Of a stretch of DNA of 24,287 nucleotides, positions 1 to 6,039 are shown in pieces. The translations under genes and the position numbers were made by a program. The notes beneath the pieces are model-generated. The model was given only the letters and a program-made list of their open reading frames with translations, made no database searches and was not told the DNA's origin. Position 1 is the first letter of the stretch, and each line of letters starts with the position of its first letter. Source of the DNA: JADJNW01 sp964549655 (GTDB lineage Bacteria; Bacteroidota; Bacteroidia; Chitinophagales; Saprospiraceae). The stretch lies in contig CAZJXN010000082.1 of NCBI GenBank assembly GCA_964549655.1, positions 1-24,287 on the forward strand, read 5' to 3'.

Positions 1-2
1 CT

Positions 3-1652
3 TTCGGATTGGCTTTTTATATTTTTTATTTTCGGTTGTATCACCTTTACTATCTTTTTCGTTATCCCCAGTTAAGTTTTACGCACAATCCTTATATAAG
101 CGATGGAGTCATTGGGCTGCCTTTGCCTGGTCATCGGCGGCAGTTGACGCAGTTGGCGTTGAAGGAGCCGGAGCAGGCTAAACTTTTTGTCGAGTTTTTG
201 TTTGATTATCGTCCTTTGCAGCGCAGGTTGGCGAATCATTTGCTGCACGCTAAGCTGGCGGGCTTTATGCAAAAGCAGGTGCTGCGTGTAGAAGGGTTAA
301 ATATTCCTGATATTAGCGAAGATTTAAAAAGACTCCTTCCCAGCGAGGAATGGTACGAGCAACTGCAAAGTATGAAAACGCTGCTGCTACAAAGTGAGCG
401 GGAAACGAATGTGCATTTAAGATTAGCCCATTTCAAAAGTTTTAATCAGGCGCTTCAGAAGTTTGGAGATATCCACCGTTCGCAAAATGATTTGTGGAAG
501 GGTTATTATACCAATGCCATTCAGCTTTGGAAAGAAGCGGCAGTACAGCAGTTGGCACAATTAGAAGAAGCAGCCGCGCCTTACACGCGCAATCCTTATC
601 AATCGGGCAATCCACTCAATCCAGGGCGCAACCGGGAAGTCTTTCGCGGTCGCGAAGACCTGCGCCGCAAGCTCGATATGTCGCTCAAGAATGCCGAGAC
701 CTTGCCTTTGTTTTTGATGCACGGGCAGCGCCGCGTGGGGAAGAGTAGTTTGTTGTATTTTTTGTCGGAGTTATTGACCGGTCGGTTCAAGGTAATCCAG
801 ATGGATTTGCAAGCTACTTTAGAGTGCCCGGATGTGCCGGGCTGGTTGGAGCGCATTCGCTATCGAGTGGACGAAGCCTTTGAAGTAGCCGTAAAAGAAG
901 CGGAACAATGGCACGCCAGTGCCGATTGGGCGCAATCGTGGAATGAATTGAGTGCGTATTTACAAGCCTTGAGCCAAAAAGAAAACTACCGCATCGTGCT
1001 GGCATTCGATGAGTACGAGAGCTTGCACTTGCGCGGCTTGCGCAAAGATGTGGCGCAGGGCAGCACCTTGCTCGCTAATATGCGCAGCTTTTCGCAGCAT
1101 CAGCGCGAGGTGATTTTTTTGTTTGCGGGGGCGCATTTGTTTTCCGAACTCAGCAATCCCGATTGGGGCAATTATTTTGTGCAAGCCATTCACTTGAAGG
1201 TAGATTACTTGTCGGAGGAGGATTCGCTGGATTTGATCGTCCATCCGTATGCTGGTTTTGACATTTACTATGCCGAGGGCGTCCCCAAAAAAATCTACGA
1301 ATTGACGCAGGGGCATCCTGCTCTCTTGCAAGCCATCTGTTATGAATTGGTCGAGTTGGCAAACGACGAGGTACGCAAGGAACTTGGCAGGGCAGATTTG
1401 GAAAAGGTCTTGCAGGAAAAGATTCTCTTCCTGGGCAACGCGCCATTGAGTGTCTTTTGGAAGCAATTTTGCAAAAAAGAAGCGATGAAGGAAACGGTGC
1501 GGGCGATTATTTTAAAGCAGGAAATTCAAGACCGAAAGAGTCTGCGGAAACTGCTGTTGCATGAGTTTGTGATAAAAAACCAAGACGGTAGCTATCAACT
1601 GCGGGCGCCGATTTTTGAGCAGTGGGTGCGGAAGTTTGACATGGAAATATAA
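3..1652 (+). CDS. AAA/STAND-like ATPase, 5' end outside window
   Basis: The frame is open from the left edge with no stop, and the first possible start in the window is a TTG at 9, so the true start probably lies upstream. About 550 residues are visible. Numbering from the TTG at 9, the first ~25 residues are very aromatic and look like the end of a membrane segment. A charged helical region (to ~190) is followed by an NPYQSGNPL linker. The ATPase core then shows Walker A GQRRVGKSS (~240), Walker B IVLAFDEYE (~330) and a sensor-like strand VIFLFAGAH (~370). The C-terminus (from ~465) looks like a winged helix ending QLRAPIFEQWVRK, as in ORC/Cdc6- and STAND-type archaeal/bacterial ATPases. ATP hydrolysis is well supported; the biological role is unknown. 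A palindromic hairpin starts 10 bases after the stop. Confidence 0.8.
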   Translation, partial: FGLAFYIFYFRLYHLYYLFRYPQLSFTHNPYISDGVIGLPLPGHRRQLTQLALKEPEQAKLFVEFLFDYRPLQRRLANHLLHAKLAGFMQKQVLRVEGLNIPDISEDLKRLLPSEEWYEQLQSMKTLLLQSERETNVHLRLAHFKSFNQALQKFGDIHRSQNDLWKGYYTNAIQLWKEAAVQQLAQLEEAAAPYTRNPYQSGNPLNPGRNREVFRGREDLRRKLDMSLKNAETLPLFLMHGQRRVGKSSLLYFLSELLTGRFKVIQMDLQATLECPDVPGWLERIRYRVDEAFEVAVKEAEQWHASADWAQSWNELSAYLQALSQKENYRIVLAFDEYESLHLRGLRKDVAQGSTLLANMRSFSQHQREVIFLFAGAHLFSELSNPDWGNYFVQAIHLKVDYLSEEDSLDLIVHPYAGFDIYYAEGVPKKIYELTQGHPALLQAICYELVELANDEVRKELGRADLEKVLQEKILFLGNAPLSVFWKQFCKKEAMKETVRAIILKQEIQDRKSLRKLLLHEFVIKNQDGSYQLRAPIFEQWVRKFDMEI

Positions 1653-1662
1653 ATAAGTCTTA

Positions 1663-1697
1663 AAAGCATCCTACGACTTGAAGTCGTAGGATGCTTT
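1663..1697. terminator. G-centred 35-bp palindrome, likely terminator
   Basis: Two perfect 17-base arms (1663-1679 and 1681-1697) flank a single central G at 1680. The arms begin AAAGCATCC and meet at CTTGAAG. On the minus strand the hairpin is followed by a short T run (GCTTTT), matching a terminator for the minus-strand gene fragment beside it. It also lies just after the plus-strand ATPase stop, so it may end that transcript too. Arms this long with a one-base loop also fit a dispersed palindromic repeat. Confidence 0.7.
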
Positions 1698-1701
1698 CCT
1701 T

Positions 1702-1780
1702 TCAACGCTGCTTCGCAAATTCCCGAATCGCTTTCACCAGCCAGTCCAAGTCGCGGGTAGTGGTATAGACGTTGGGCGTG
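1702..1780 (-). pseudogene. Orphan 3' fragment of a class V aminotransferase gene
   Basis: Read on the minus strand, this encodes TPNVYTTTRDLDWLVKAIRE, then FAKQR and a TGA stop. The first 23 residues (through FAK) are identical to the C-terminus of the intact aminotransferase at 2650-3936, which instead ends FAKKS. The DNA differs by several substitutions that are mostly synonymous, so the fragment diverged while under selection in a working gene rather than by decay here. No upstream part of the gene remains; the frame stays open a further ~25 codons but without recognisable similarity, and that stretch carries the xisH promoter. Confidence 0.8.
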
Positions 1781-1812
1781 GTAAGTCTAAATAGCATCGG
1801 AAAGCCAGCACG

Positions 1813-1843
1813 TTTGCAAACCGCCTGAAAATTCGTACCTTTG
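1813..1843 (+). promoter_or_regulatory. Bacteroidota-type promoter for xisH
   Basis: TTTG at 1813-1816 and TACCTTTG at 1836-1843 are separated by 19 bases, matching the Bacteroidota -33 TTTG / -7 TAnnTTTG arrangement. The xisH start codon follows 19 bases later, so the leader would be very short. The match is by eye. Confidence 0.6.
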
Positions 1844-1862
1844 GTTATAACAAACCCATACT

Positions 1863-2279
1863 ATGGCGAAAGACCTTTATCACTTTATTGTGAAAGAAGC
1901 ACTCATAAACGACGGCTGGCTGATTACGGACGACCCTTTCATTGTGGAAACGGAAGATGTGGATTATGAAGTAGATTTGGGTGCGGAGAAAATGATAGCT
2001 GCCGAGAAAGAAGGGCAAAGAATTGCAGTAGAAGTGAAAAGTTTTGTCGCCGCGTCTTTTGTGTATGAATTTCACAGAGTACTGGGTCAATTTTTAAATT
2101 ATTCGATGGGGCTGGAAGATTTTGAACCGGAGCGGATTTTATACTTGGCGGTGCCGTTAAAAATTTACGAAGATTCCTTTCACCTTTCCTTCGTTAAAAA
2201 AGCAGTCGAACGTTACAAGATTGGAATTATCGTCTTTAACCCAATATCGAAAACCATTGAATCATGGAACAAAAAATAA
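1863..2279 (+). CDS. xisH: XisH family protein (PD-(D/E)XK nuclease-like)
   Basis: The 138-residue product matches the XisH family over its full length: an N-terminal DLYHFIVKEALINDGWLITDDP segment, then YEVDLGAEKMIAAEKEGQ and IAVEVKSF, and later the ILYLAVP strand. D38 and the E57-x-K59 motif (VEVK) are spaced as in a PD-(D/E)XK nuclease fold, so DNA cleavage or binding is plausible. XisH is named for its role in excision of the fdxN element in heterocystous cyanobacteria, where it acts with XisI; outside that setting its job is not known. The 3' end overlaps xisI by 16 bases, so the two are co-translated. No recombinase gene is visible beside it. Confidence 0.9.
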   Translation: MAKDLYHFIVKEALINDGWLITDDPFIVETEDVDYEVDLGAEKMIAAEKEGQRIAVEVKSFVAASFVYEFHRVLGQFLNYSMGLEDFEPERILYLAVPLKIYEDSFHLSFVKKAVERYKIGIIVFNPISKTIESWNKK

Positions 2280-2602
2280 AGCAGTATCAGGAAATTTTGC
2301 TCGGTTTTTTGCAGCAACAGGCTTCTTACCGAGTTGCAAATTCAGAATTAGAGAATCAAATCGTTGCCGATACCGAGCGCAATCACTATCAGTTGTTACG
2401 CATTGGCTGGCGCAAGAATCGCTTTGTACACGCCTGTCCATTTCACTTTGATATCAAAGACGGCAAAATCTGGATTCAACAAAATCGAACGGATGTAGAA
2501 GTGGACAAGGCGTTGCTGGAAATGGGTGTACCCAAATCTGACATCGTTATTGGTTTTCTTCCCGCAGAAATGAGAGCGGCTTCGGGCTACGCGGTTGCGT
2601 GA
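2264..2602 (+). CDS. xisI: XisI family protein
   Basis: The 112-residue product has the XisI hallmarks in order: an N-terminal amphipathic helix (MEQKIKQYQEILLGFL), RNHYQLLRIGW (~39-49), HACPFHFDIKDGKIWIQQN (~56-74), and MGVPKSDIVIGF (~87-98). XisI is the usual partner of XisH, encoded immediately downstream and often overlapping it. XisI controls fdxN element excision together with XisH in cyanobacteria; its biochemical activity is not established. The start inside the end of xisH (16-base overlap) suggests a fixed stoichiometry. It ends 7 bases before the palindrome at 2610. Confidence 0.9.
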   Translation: MEQKIKQYQEILLGFLQQQASYRVANSELENQIVADTERNHYQLLRIGWRKNRFVHACPFHFDIKDGKIWIQQNRTDVEVDKALLEMGVPKSDIVIGFLPAEMRAASGYAVA

Positions 2603-2608
2603 ATGCTG

Positions 2609-2728
2609 AAAAGCGTCCTACGGCTCGGAGCCGTAGGACGCTTTCTGCTTCAACTTTTCTTCGCAAATTCCCGAATCGCTTTCACCAGCCAATCTAGGTC
2701 GCGGGTAGTGGTATAAACATTGGGCGTG
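2609..2728. repeat. Direct repeat, right copy (palindrome + live gene 3' end)
   Basis: This is the partner of 1662-1780. It comprises the palindrome at 2610-2644 and the last ~26 codons of the intact minus-strand aminotransferase gene. The repeats enclose about 830 bp holding the xisH promoter, xisH and xisI. Confidence 0.9.
2610..2644 (-). terminator. G-centred 35-bp palindrome, aminotransferase terminator
   Basis: Perfect 17-base arms (2610-2626, 2628-2644) surround a single G at 2627. It starts 5 bases past the minus-strand aminotransferase stop, and on that strand it runs into TTTTCAGC. It differs from the 1663 palindrome at three base pairs, each changed on both arms (A-T to G-C), so pairing is fully kept. 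It probably also blocks transcripts leaving xisI. Confidence 0.75.
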
Positions 2729-3936
2729 ACGCGCACACCGCTGAGATTTTCCCAAACGATGGTGGTCGTGTGAATTTTATAATTAGTAAATAAAAAATTA
2801 TCCAATTCTGCCGGTGGCTTGCCGTCCACGCTGACGAGGGCAATCGCTCCGCCCCATTCCGGTTTCAAGGAAGTGTGAATCTTGACATTAGGCAAGTCCA
2901 TCACGCGCTCGCACCAATAGTTTTTGAGGTAGTGCAAACGTTCGGCTTTGCGCTCGCCACCAATCATATAGTGAAAATTAATCGCTTCACCAATGGCTTG
3001 CTCGATGGCAAAGGAGCGCGTACCCAGGTTTTCAAACTTGCGAATGTCCGCACTTTCCGGGTCGGGCGCACCGAAGAGCGGGTAAAGGTTTTTGATTTTG
3101 TCTTTTTTGACGTACAATAAGCCGCTACCAATGGGCGCGCAAAGCCATTTGTGCAAGCTGGTTGCGAAGTAATCACAATTTAAATCGCTGATTTTGAAGT
3201 CTTTTTGAATAAAAGAGTGCGCCGCGTCCACCAGCACTTCAATGCCACGTTTGTGGGCTTCGTCGGCTATTTCACGCGCCGGAAGCATTTGTCCACTCCA
3301 ATTGACCATGTGGGTCACGTTCACCACTTTAGTCTTACTGGTAAAAGCTGCTGCAAATTGATTCACAATCTGCGTTTTATCTTCAATTGGAAAGTCAAAT
3401 GACAACCACTTTAGTACAATACCGTCCCGTTTTTCGCGCTGCTTCCAAGCGTTGATGATGTTTGGATAATCTTGTTTGGTGAGCACGACCTCGTCGCCTT
3501 TTTGCAAACGCAATCCGAAAATAACGGTTTCCAAACCTTCGGAGGAATTGCGATTAATGGCGACTTCGTTGGCGTCGCAGCCCGCAAGTTCGGCGAGGTG
3601 ATTGCGCAAGGGTTCGCGCCCTTGGTCTAAAATTCGCCACATATAATAAGAAGGCGCTTCATTGCACAAGCGATTATAACGATCCAGCGCATCCTGCACG
3701 ACTTTGGGTTGCGGAGAAACGCCACCATTGTTGAGGTTAGTCAAATTCGGAGAAACCGTATAAGATTCTTTGATTTGATACCAAAATGTTTCATCCACTG
3801 TCACGTCGTCCACATCGGCGTTTTCATAATCTTCCAATGTTTGCAGCAGCGTTTTACCTTGCAAGGTTTCCAGAAACGGCGTGGCGACGGCGATGCCAGT
3901 CAGTTTTTGGAGGAAGTTTCGGCGGTTGGTGGACAT
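2650..3936 (-). CDS. Tat-exported class V aminotransferase (isopenicillin-N epimerase-like)
   Basis: The product has 428 residues, the usual size for the CefD-like class V aminotransferase/epimerase family, with PLP as cofactor. The N-terminus MSTNRRNFLQKLTGIAVATP is a twin-arginine signal (R5, R6 in RRNFLQK), so the folded holoenzyme is probably exported. PLP-site features are NRNSSEG (~128-134), the aspartate in LVDAAH (D237) that contacts the pyridine nitrogen, and the Schiff-base lysine in SLHKWL (K263). The substrate cannot be predicted; true isopenicillin N is unlikely because no beta-lactam genes are nearby. The gene stands alone on the minus strand, with a hairpin terminator right after its stop. 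The last 26 codons are duplicated at 1702-1780. Confidence 0.88.
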   Translation of the reverse strand: MSTNRRNFLQKLTGIAVATPFLETLQGKTLLQTLEDYENADVDDVTVDETFWYQIKESYTVSPNLTNLNNGGVSPQPKVVQDALDRYNRLCNEAPSYYMWRILDQGREPLRNHLAELAGCDANEVAINRNSSEGLETVIFGLRLQKGDEVVLTKQDYPNIINAWKQREKRDGIVLKWLSFDFPIEDKTQIVNQFAAAFTSKTKVVNVTHMVNWSGQMLPAREIADEAHKRGIEVLVDAAHSFIQKDFKISDLNCDYFATSLHKWLCAPIGSGLLYVKKDKIKNLYPLFGAPDPESADIRKFENLGTRSFAIEQAIGEAINFHYMIGGERKAERLHYLKNYWCERVMDLPNVKIHTSLKPEWGGAIALVSVDGKPPAELDNFLFTNYKIHTTTIVWENLSGVRVTPNVYTTTRDLDWLVKAIREFAKKS

Positions 3937-3988
3937 TGGATTGGTATTTTGATTCTACTATTACGTTTTTCTCTTATAGCATTTTTTT

Positions 3989-4033
3989 AACTTTGCGCTC
4001 TTTGCGAAAATCTCTGCGCCCTCTGCGGTTAAA
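3989..4033. repeat. Intergenic word repeat (CTTTGCG / CTCTGCG type)
   Basis: Between the two minus-strand genes, the words CTTTGCG, CTCTTTGCG, CTCTGCG and CTCTGCGG follow one another and end in TTAAAG. The same vocabulary recurs at 13518-13554 and, in reverse complement, at 15720-15815. It looks like a dispersed intergenic repeat family, not a gene. Confidence 0.6.
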
Positions 4034-4061
4034 GTACACGTCAAAAGGGCAAAGTAGCAAA

Positions 4062-4583
4062 TTAAAATAAAACCGCCGCCTCTTTTTTAATCGCCTGCAA
4101 GGCCATATCAATCGCCGTCACGCCGCGTTTTTCGAGAATACTAATGATGGCTTGGGCTAATTCTGTGCTGTCGGATTGATTATTGACCATTTCAGAAGCG
4201 AGACTAATGGTGCTTACCGAGTCGTCGCGTGAGATTTTCACGATTTCCCAGAGTTGGTCGGAGACGTATACTTGTTGAGTGATGTTATACTCGTATTCTT
4301 GTTGGATATTGAGTAGAAGGAAGGCTTTGAATTGTCCAGCGTCCATAGCGTTATTGCGCACCCGCAGCATGAGGCTCGGCAGATTGATGCGCTCACAGAA
4401 CAGCGAAAGCCGCTCGTACGCTTGCAAGCGCAAAGGCGTGGTCGTATTTTGTGAATTTTGCTTGAGTTCAATTTGCTTCATGGCGCGTTGATTATCAAGG
4501 TATTGTTTCAACACGTAATAAGCTGTGGCAAAAACGATAAGTCCGGGGACGGTGAGTTTGATGATTTCTAAAATAACATTCAT
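4062..4583 (-). CDS. Small membrane-anchored protein, unknown function
   Basis: The 173-residue product begins with a hydrophobic segment (ILEIIKLTVPGLIVFATAYYVL, ~5-26) that should anchor it in the inner membrane. A charged linker rich in Q and K follows, then a mostly helical soluble domain with LQAYERLSLFCERINLPSLMLRVR (~53-76) and EYEYNITQQVYVSDQLWEIVK (~96-116). I recall similar uncharacterised proteins in many Bacteroidota but know no function. The reading frame has consistent codon use and no other long frame covers it. It is divergent from the Fe-S assembly gene at 4800; a candidate minus-strand -7 box (CAAAAGTA, read as TACTTTTG) lies at 4668-4675. Confidence 0.75.
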   Translation of the reverse strand: MNVILEIIKLTVPGLIVFATAYYVLKQYLDNQRAMKQIELKQNSQNTTTPLRLQAYERLSLFCERINLPSLMLRVRNNAMDAGQFKAFLLLNIQQEYEYNITQQVYVSDQLWEIVKISRDDSVSTISLASEMVNNQSDSTELAQAIISILEKRGVTAIDMALQAIKKEAAVLF

Positions 4584-4667
4584 ATTTATTTTTTTTTAAC
4601 AACGAGCAGTAGCGTACCTTTTTACTTGCCGCTAATTTATGACAATAATCTGAACGCGACTTGAAAC

Positions 4668-4681
4668 CAAAAGTATCTTTG
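4668..4681. promoter_or_regulatory. Overlapping divergent -7 boxes
   Basis: TATCTTTG at 4674-4681 fits the TAnnTTTG box for the plus-strand Fe-S gene. CAAAAGTA at 4668-4675 is TACTTTTG on the minus strand, facing the membrane protein gene. The two share the central TA. No good -33 TTTG was found at the expected distance for either, so this is a candidate only. Confidence 0.4.
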
Positions 4682-4727
4682 TATCGTTACTATTTTTACT
4701 TAAATTTGCATTTGAAATAGGCGATAG

Positions 4728-4796
4728 ATGTTAGACAATAGACTTTAGCTAAAAAAAGCGTCTAAAATCTAAGGTCTACAATCTAAAATTTAATAA
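4728..4796 (+). repeat. Leader inverted repeat of TCTAAAATCTAA words, copy A
   Basis: ATGTTAGAC (4728-4736) and TAGACTTTAG (4739-4748) form the left arm; GTCTAAAAT (4760-4768) and CTAAGGTCTA (4769-4778) form an imperfect right arm, followed by ATCTAAAA. The element ends four bases before the start codon at 4800 and resembles the one at 5955-6036 in word order and position. If transcribed it would fold as a hairpin in the 5' leader. Confidence 0.6.
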
Positions 4797-4799
4797 GAT

Positions 4800-5150
4800 A
4801 TGACAGACGTAATGACTGCAACCCAACCGGTAACACTCACATCAGGTGCGGTAAAACAGTTAAATAGAATCAAACAAGACCAGAATGTGCCAGATGACTA
4901 CGGCTTGCGTGTAGGCGTGAAAGGTGGCGGCTGCTCTGGTTTTTCCTACGTATTGGGCTTCGACCAGCCGAAAGAAAATGACGAGTGGTTTGAAATAAAT
5001 GGCTTGAGAGTGCTGATGCAAAAGGCGCACGCCATCTATCTGCTCGGCATGGAAATTGACTGGGTGGAAGGCTTGAACAATCGGGGTTTTTCATTTAATA
5101 ATCCGAATGCAAGCAGCACTTGCGGGTGTGGGACATCTTTCTCGGCGTAA
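4800..5150 (+). CDS. IscA/SufA/ErpA-type iron-sulfur assembly protein
   Basis: The 116-residue product is a full-length A-type Fe-S carrier (HesB-like fold). The three cluster-binding cysteines are present: C45 in GGGCSGFSY, and C108 and C110 in STCGCGTSF. It binds a [2Fe-2S] or [4Fe-4S] cluster or iron and hands it to apo-proteins in the cytoplasm. Whether it is the Isc, Suf or ErpA version cannot be told, since no other suf or isc gene is in the window, so it acts as a stand-alone locus here. The ATG at 4800 is chosen because the ~10-residue N-terminal tail before VTLTSGAV is normal for the family. A good intrinsic terminator follows at 5177. Confidence 0.93.
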   Translation: MTDVMTATQPVTLTSGAVKQLNRIKQDQNVPDDYGLRVGVKGGGCSGFSYVLGFDQPKENDEWFEINGLRVLMQKAHAIYLLGMEIDWVEGLNNRGFSFNNPNASSTCGCGTSFSA

Positions 5151-5176
5151 AATCGAAATGATTACTATCTCAATAT

Positions 5177-5213
5177 AATCCAATCGTGGCGAAATGCGGC
5201 GGTTGGATTTTTT
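5177..5213 (+). terminator. Intrinsic terminator of the Fe-S carrier gene
   Basis: A 10-bp stem (AATCCAATCG at 5177-5186 with CGGTTGGATT at 5200-5209, one U-G wobble) has a 13-base loop and is followed by a run of six T. The T run touches the stop codon of the convergent PIN-domain gene, so the terminator sits exactly at the convergent junction. Confidence 0.8.
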
Positions 5214-5598
5214 ATATTTCAAAAGGATTGATAATTTTTAAATCTTTAATTGGAGTAAAATCTTTGGTATTTCTGGTGACAAGTACGAATTGGTGAACAA
5301 TAGCAGTAGCGGCGATGACAGCGTCGGGAAGTTTAAGTTTGTACTTTCTGCGTATTTCAATAGTCGTGTCAACTATTTGGTCATTCAATGAATAAATGTT
5401 TGAATTATTTAAGAAAGTCCCAAGCGTGCTTTCTTGCCCCACGTCTCCGGGTTTTGACAACAATTCTATCTTAGTGATGACAGACAAATTACTAGAAGTA
5501 TTGAGTACGTTCAAAACCCAATTTCTTGCAGCATCGGGCAAAAATCCATCCAGAAAATAGATAGTAATATTCGTATCTATTAAATATCTCTCTCCCAT
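5212..5598 (-). CDS. PIN-domain ribonuclease toxin (VapC-like)
   Basis: The 128-residue product has the PIN-domain acidic set: D8 in YLIDTNI, E45 in TKIELLS, D92 in KLPDAVIAATA and D113 in VTRNTKDF. Such proteins are Mg-dependent RNases; VapC toxins cut tRNA or rRNA and are held in check by a partner encoded just upstream. Here the start codon overlaps the end of the upstream small gene by 19 bases, the classic antitoxin-toxin arrangement. All catalytic residues are kept, so the toxin is likely active. Confidence 0.9.
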   Translation of the reverse strand: MGERYLIDTNITIYFLDGFLPDAARNWVLNVLNTSSNLSVITKIELLSKPGDVGQESTLGTFLNNSNIYSLNDQIVDTTIEIRRKYKLKLPDAVIAATAIVHQFVLVTRNTKDFTPIKDLKIINPFEI

Positions 5599-5819
5599 TC
5601 GTTTCGTAAATCATTTAGCCAATTATCAATCTCTTCAGGAGACGTATGCAATTGTAGCTTTCCGTATAGTGATGAAAAGTCAAATATTTTACGAGCATAG
5701 TCGGATTTAGCCACAGGCATTAGAATCACCTCCACCTCCTCACTGCTGATGTAATCGGGTAAATTTACCTCTATTCTTCCACCCTGATTTTTTACAATTT
5801 GCCGGTCTGCAACCATCAT
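5580..5819 (-). CDS. Antitoxin of the PIN-domain toxin
   Basis: This 79-residue protein is encoded directly before, and overlapping, the PIN toxin. Residues 5-35 (RQIVKNQGGRIEVNLPDYIS, then SEEVEVILMPV) look like the beta-rich DNA-binding part of an AbrB/VapB-type antitoxin. The acidic, aromatic C-terminal tail (SPEEIDNWLNDLRNEWERDI) is the sort of segment that wraps and blocks a PIN active site. Identification rests mainly on context and size. The pair probably represses its own transcription through the N-terminal domain. A MetMet start leaves one codon of uncertainty. Confidence 0.75.
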   Translation of the reverse strand: MMVADRQIVKNQGGRIEVNLPDYISSEEVEVILMPVAKSDYARKIFDFSSLYGKLQLHTSPEEIDNWLNDLRNEWERDI

Positions 5820-5941
5820 TTTCTTTTTTGTAAAAATACATTATTTTAATGTCAAGTTCCACAAAAATGCGAATGAATGATTTTTGAATGCCACAATTTT
5901 ACGAAAAACTCGCCGTTATACCTCGCAAGCATGAAAATTTA

Positions 5942-5949
5942 TAACTTTG
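5942..5949 (+). promoter_or_regulatory. -7 box of the gldA promoter (TAACTTTG)
   Basis: TAACTTTG fits TAnnTTTG exactly and lies ~90 bases before gldA. A clear -33 TTTG is missing at the expected distance. Transcription from here would place the inverted repeat at 5955-6036 in the 5' leader. Confidence 0.45.
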
Positions 5950-5954
5950 TAGTA

Positions 5955-6036
5955 TTAGACGATAAATGTTAGACTATAGATTTTATAGGAAGTGCAACGG
6001 AAGTCTAACATCTAAAGTCTATTATCTAAAGTCTCA
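5955..6036 (+). repeat. Leader inverted repeat of TCTAAAGTCTA words, copy B
   Basis: ATGTTAGAC (5966-5974) pairs perfectly with GTCTAACAT (6003-6011), and the arms extend imperfectly to about 5955-5975 and 6002-6022. A further ATCTAAAGTCT unit follows and ends 8 bases before the gldA start. It is the relative of the element at 4728-4796. Confidence 0.65.
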
Positions 6037-6039
6037 ACA

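Larger units (their letters stand above)
1662..1780. repeat. Direct repeat, left copy (palindrome + aminotransferase 3' end)
   Basis: About 86% identical by hand alignment to 2609-2728, with one single-base indel. It contains the 35-bp palindrome at 1663-1697 and then the 3' coding end of an aminotransferase read on the minus strand. Together the two copies bracket xisH-xisI. Sequence similarity stops abruptly at 1780. Confidence 0.9.

Noticed and set aside
960..1466. 168-codon minus-strand open frame in the ATPase gene
   Set aside because: It is antisense to the Walker B region of a clear ATPase; no motif was recognised.
1781..1850. Continuation of the aminotransferase fragment upstream of 1780
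   Set aside because: The minus frame stays open (for example PMLFRLT) but DNA similarity to the intact gene stops at 1780 and a good promoter occupies the stretch.
2650..3936. Naming the aminotransferase cefD and proposing beta-lactam synthesis
   Set aside because: The family is broad, no other beta-lactam biosynthesis gene is present, and the Tat signal argues for a different role.
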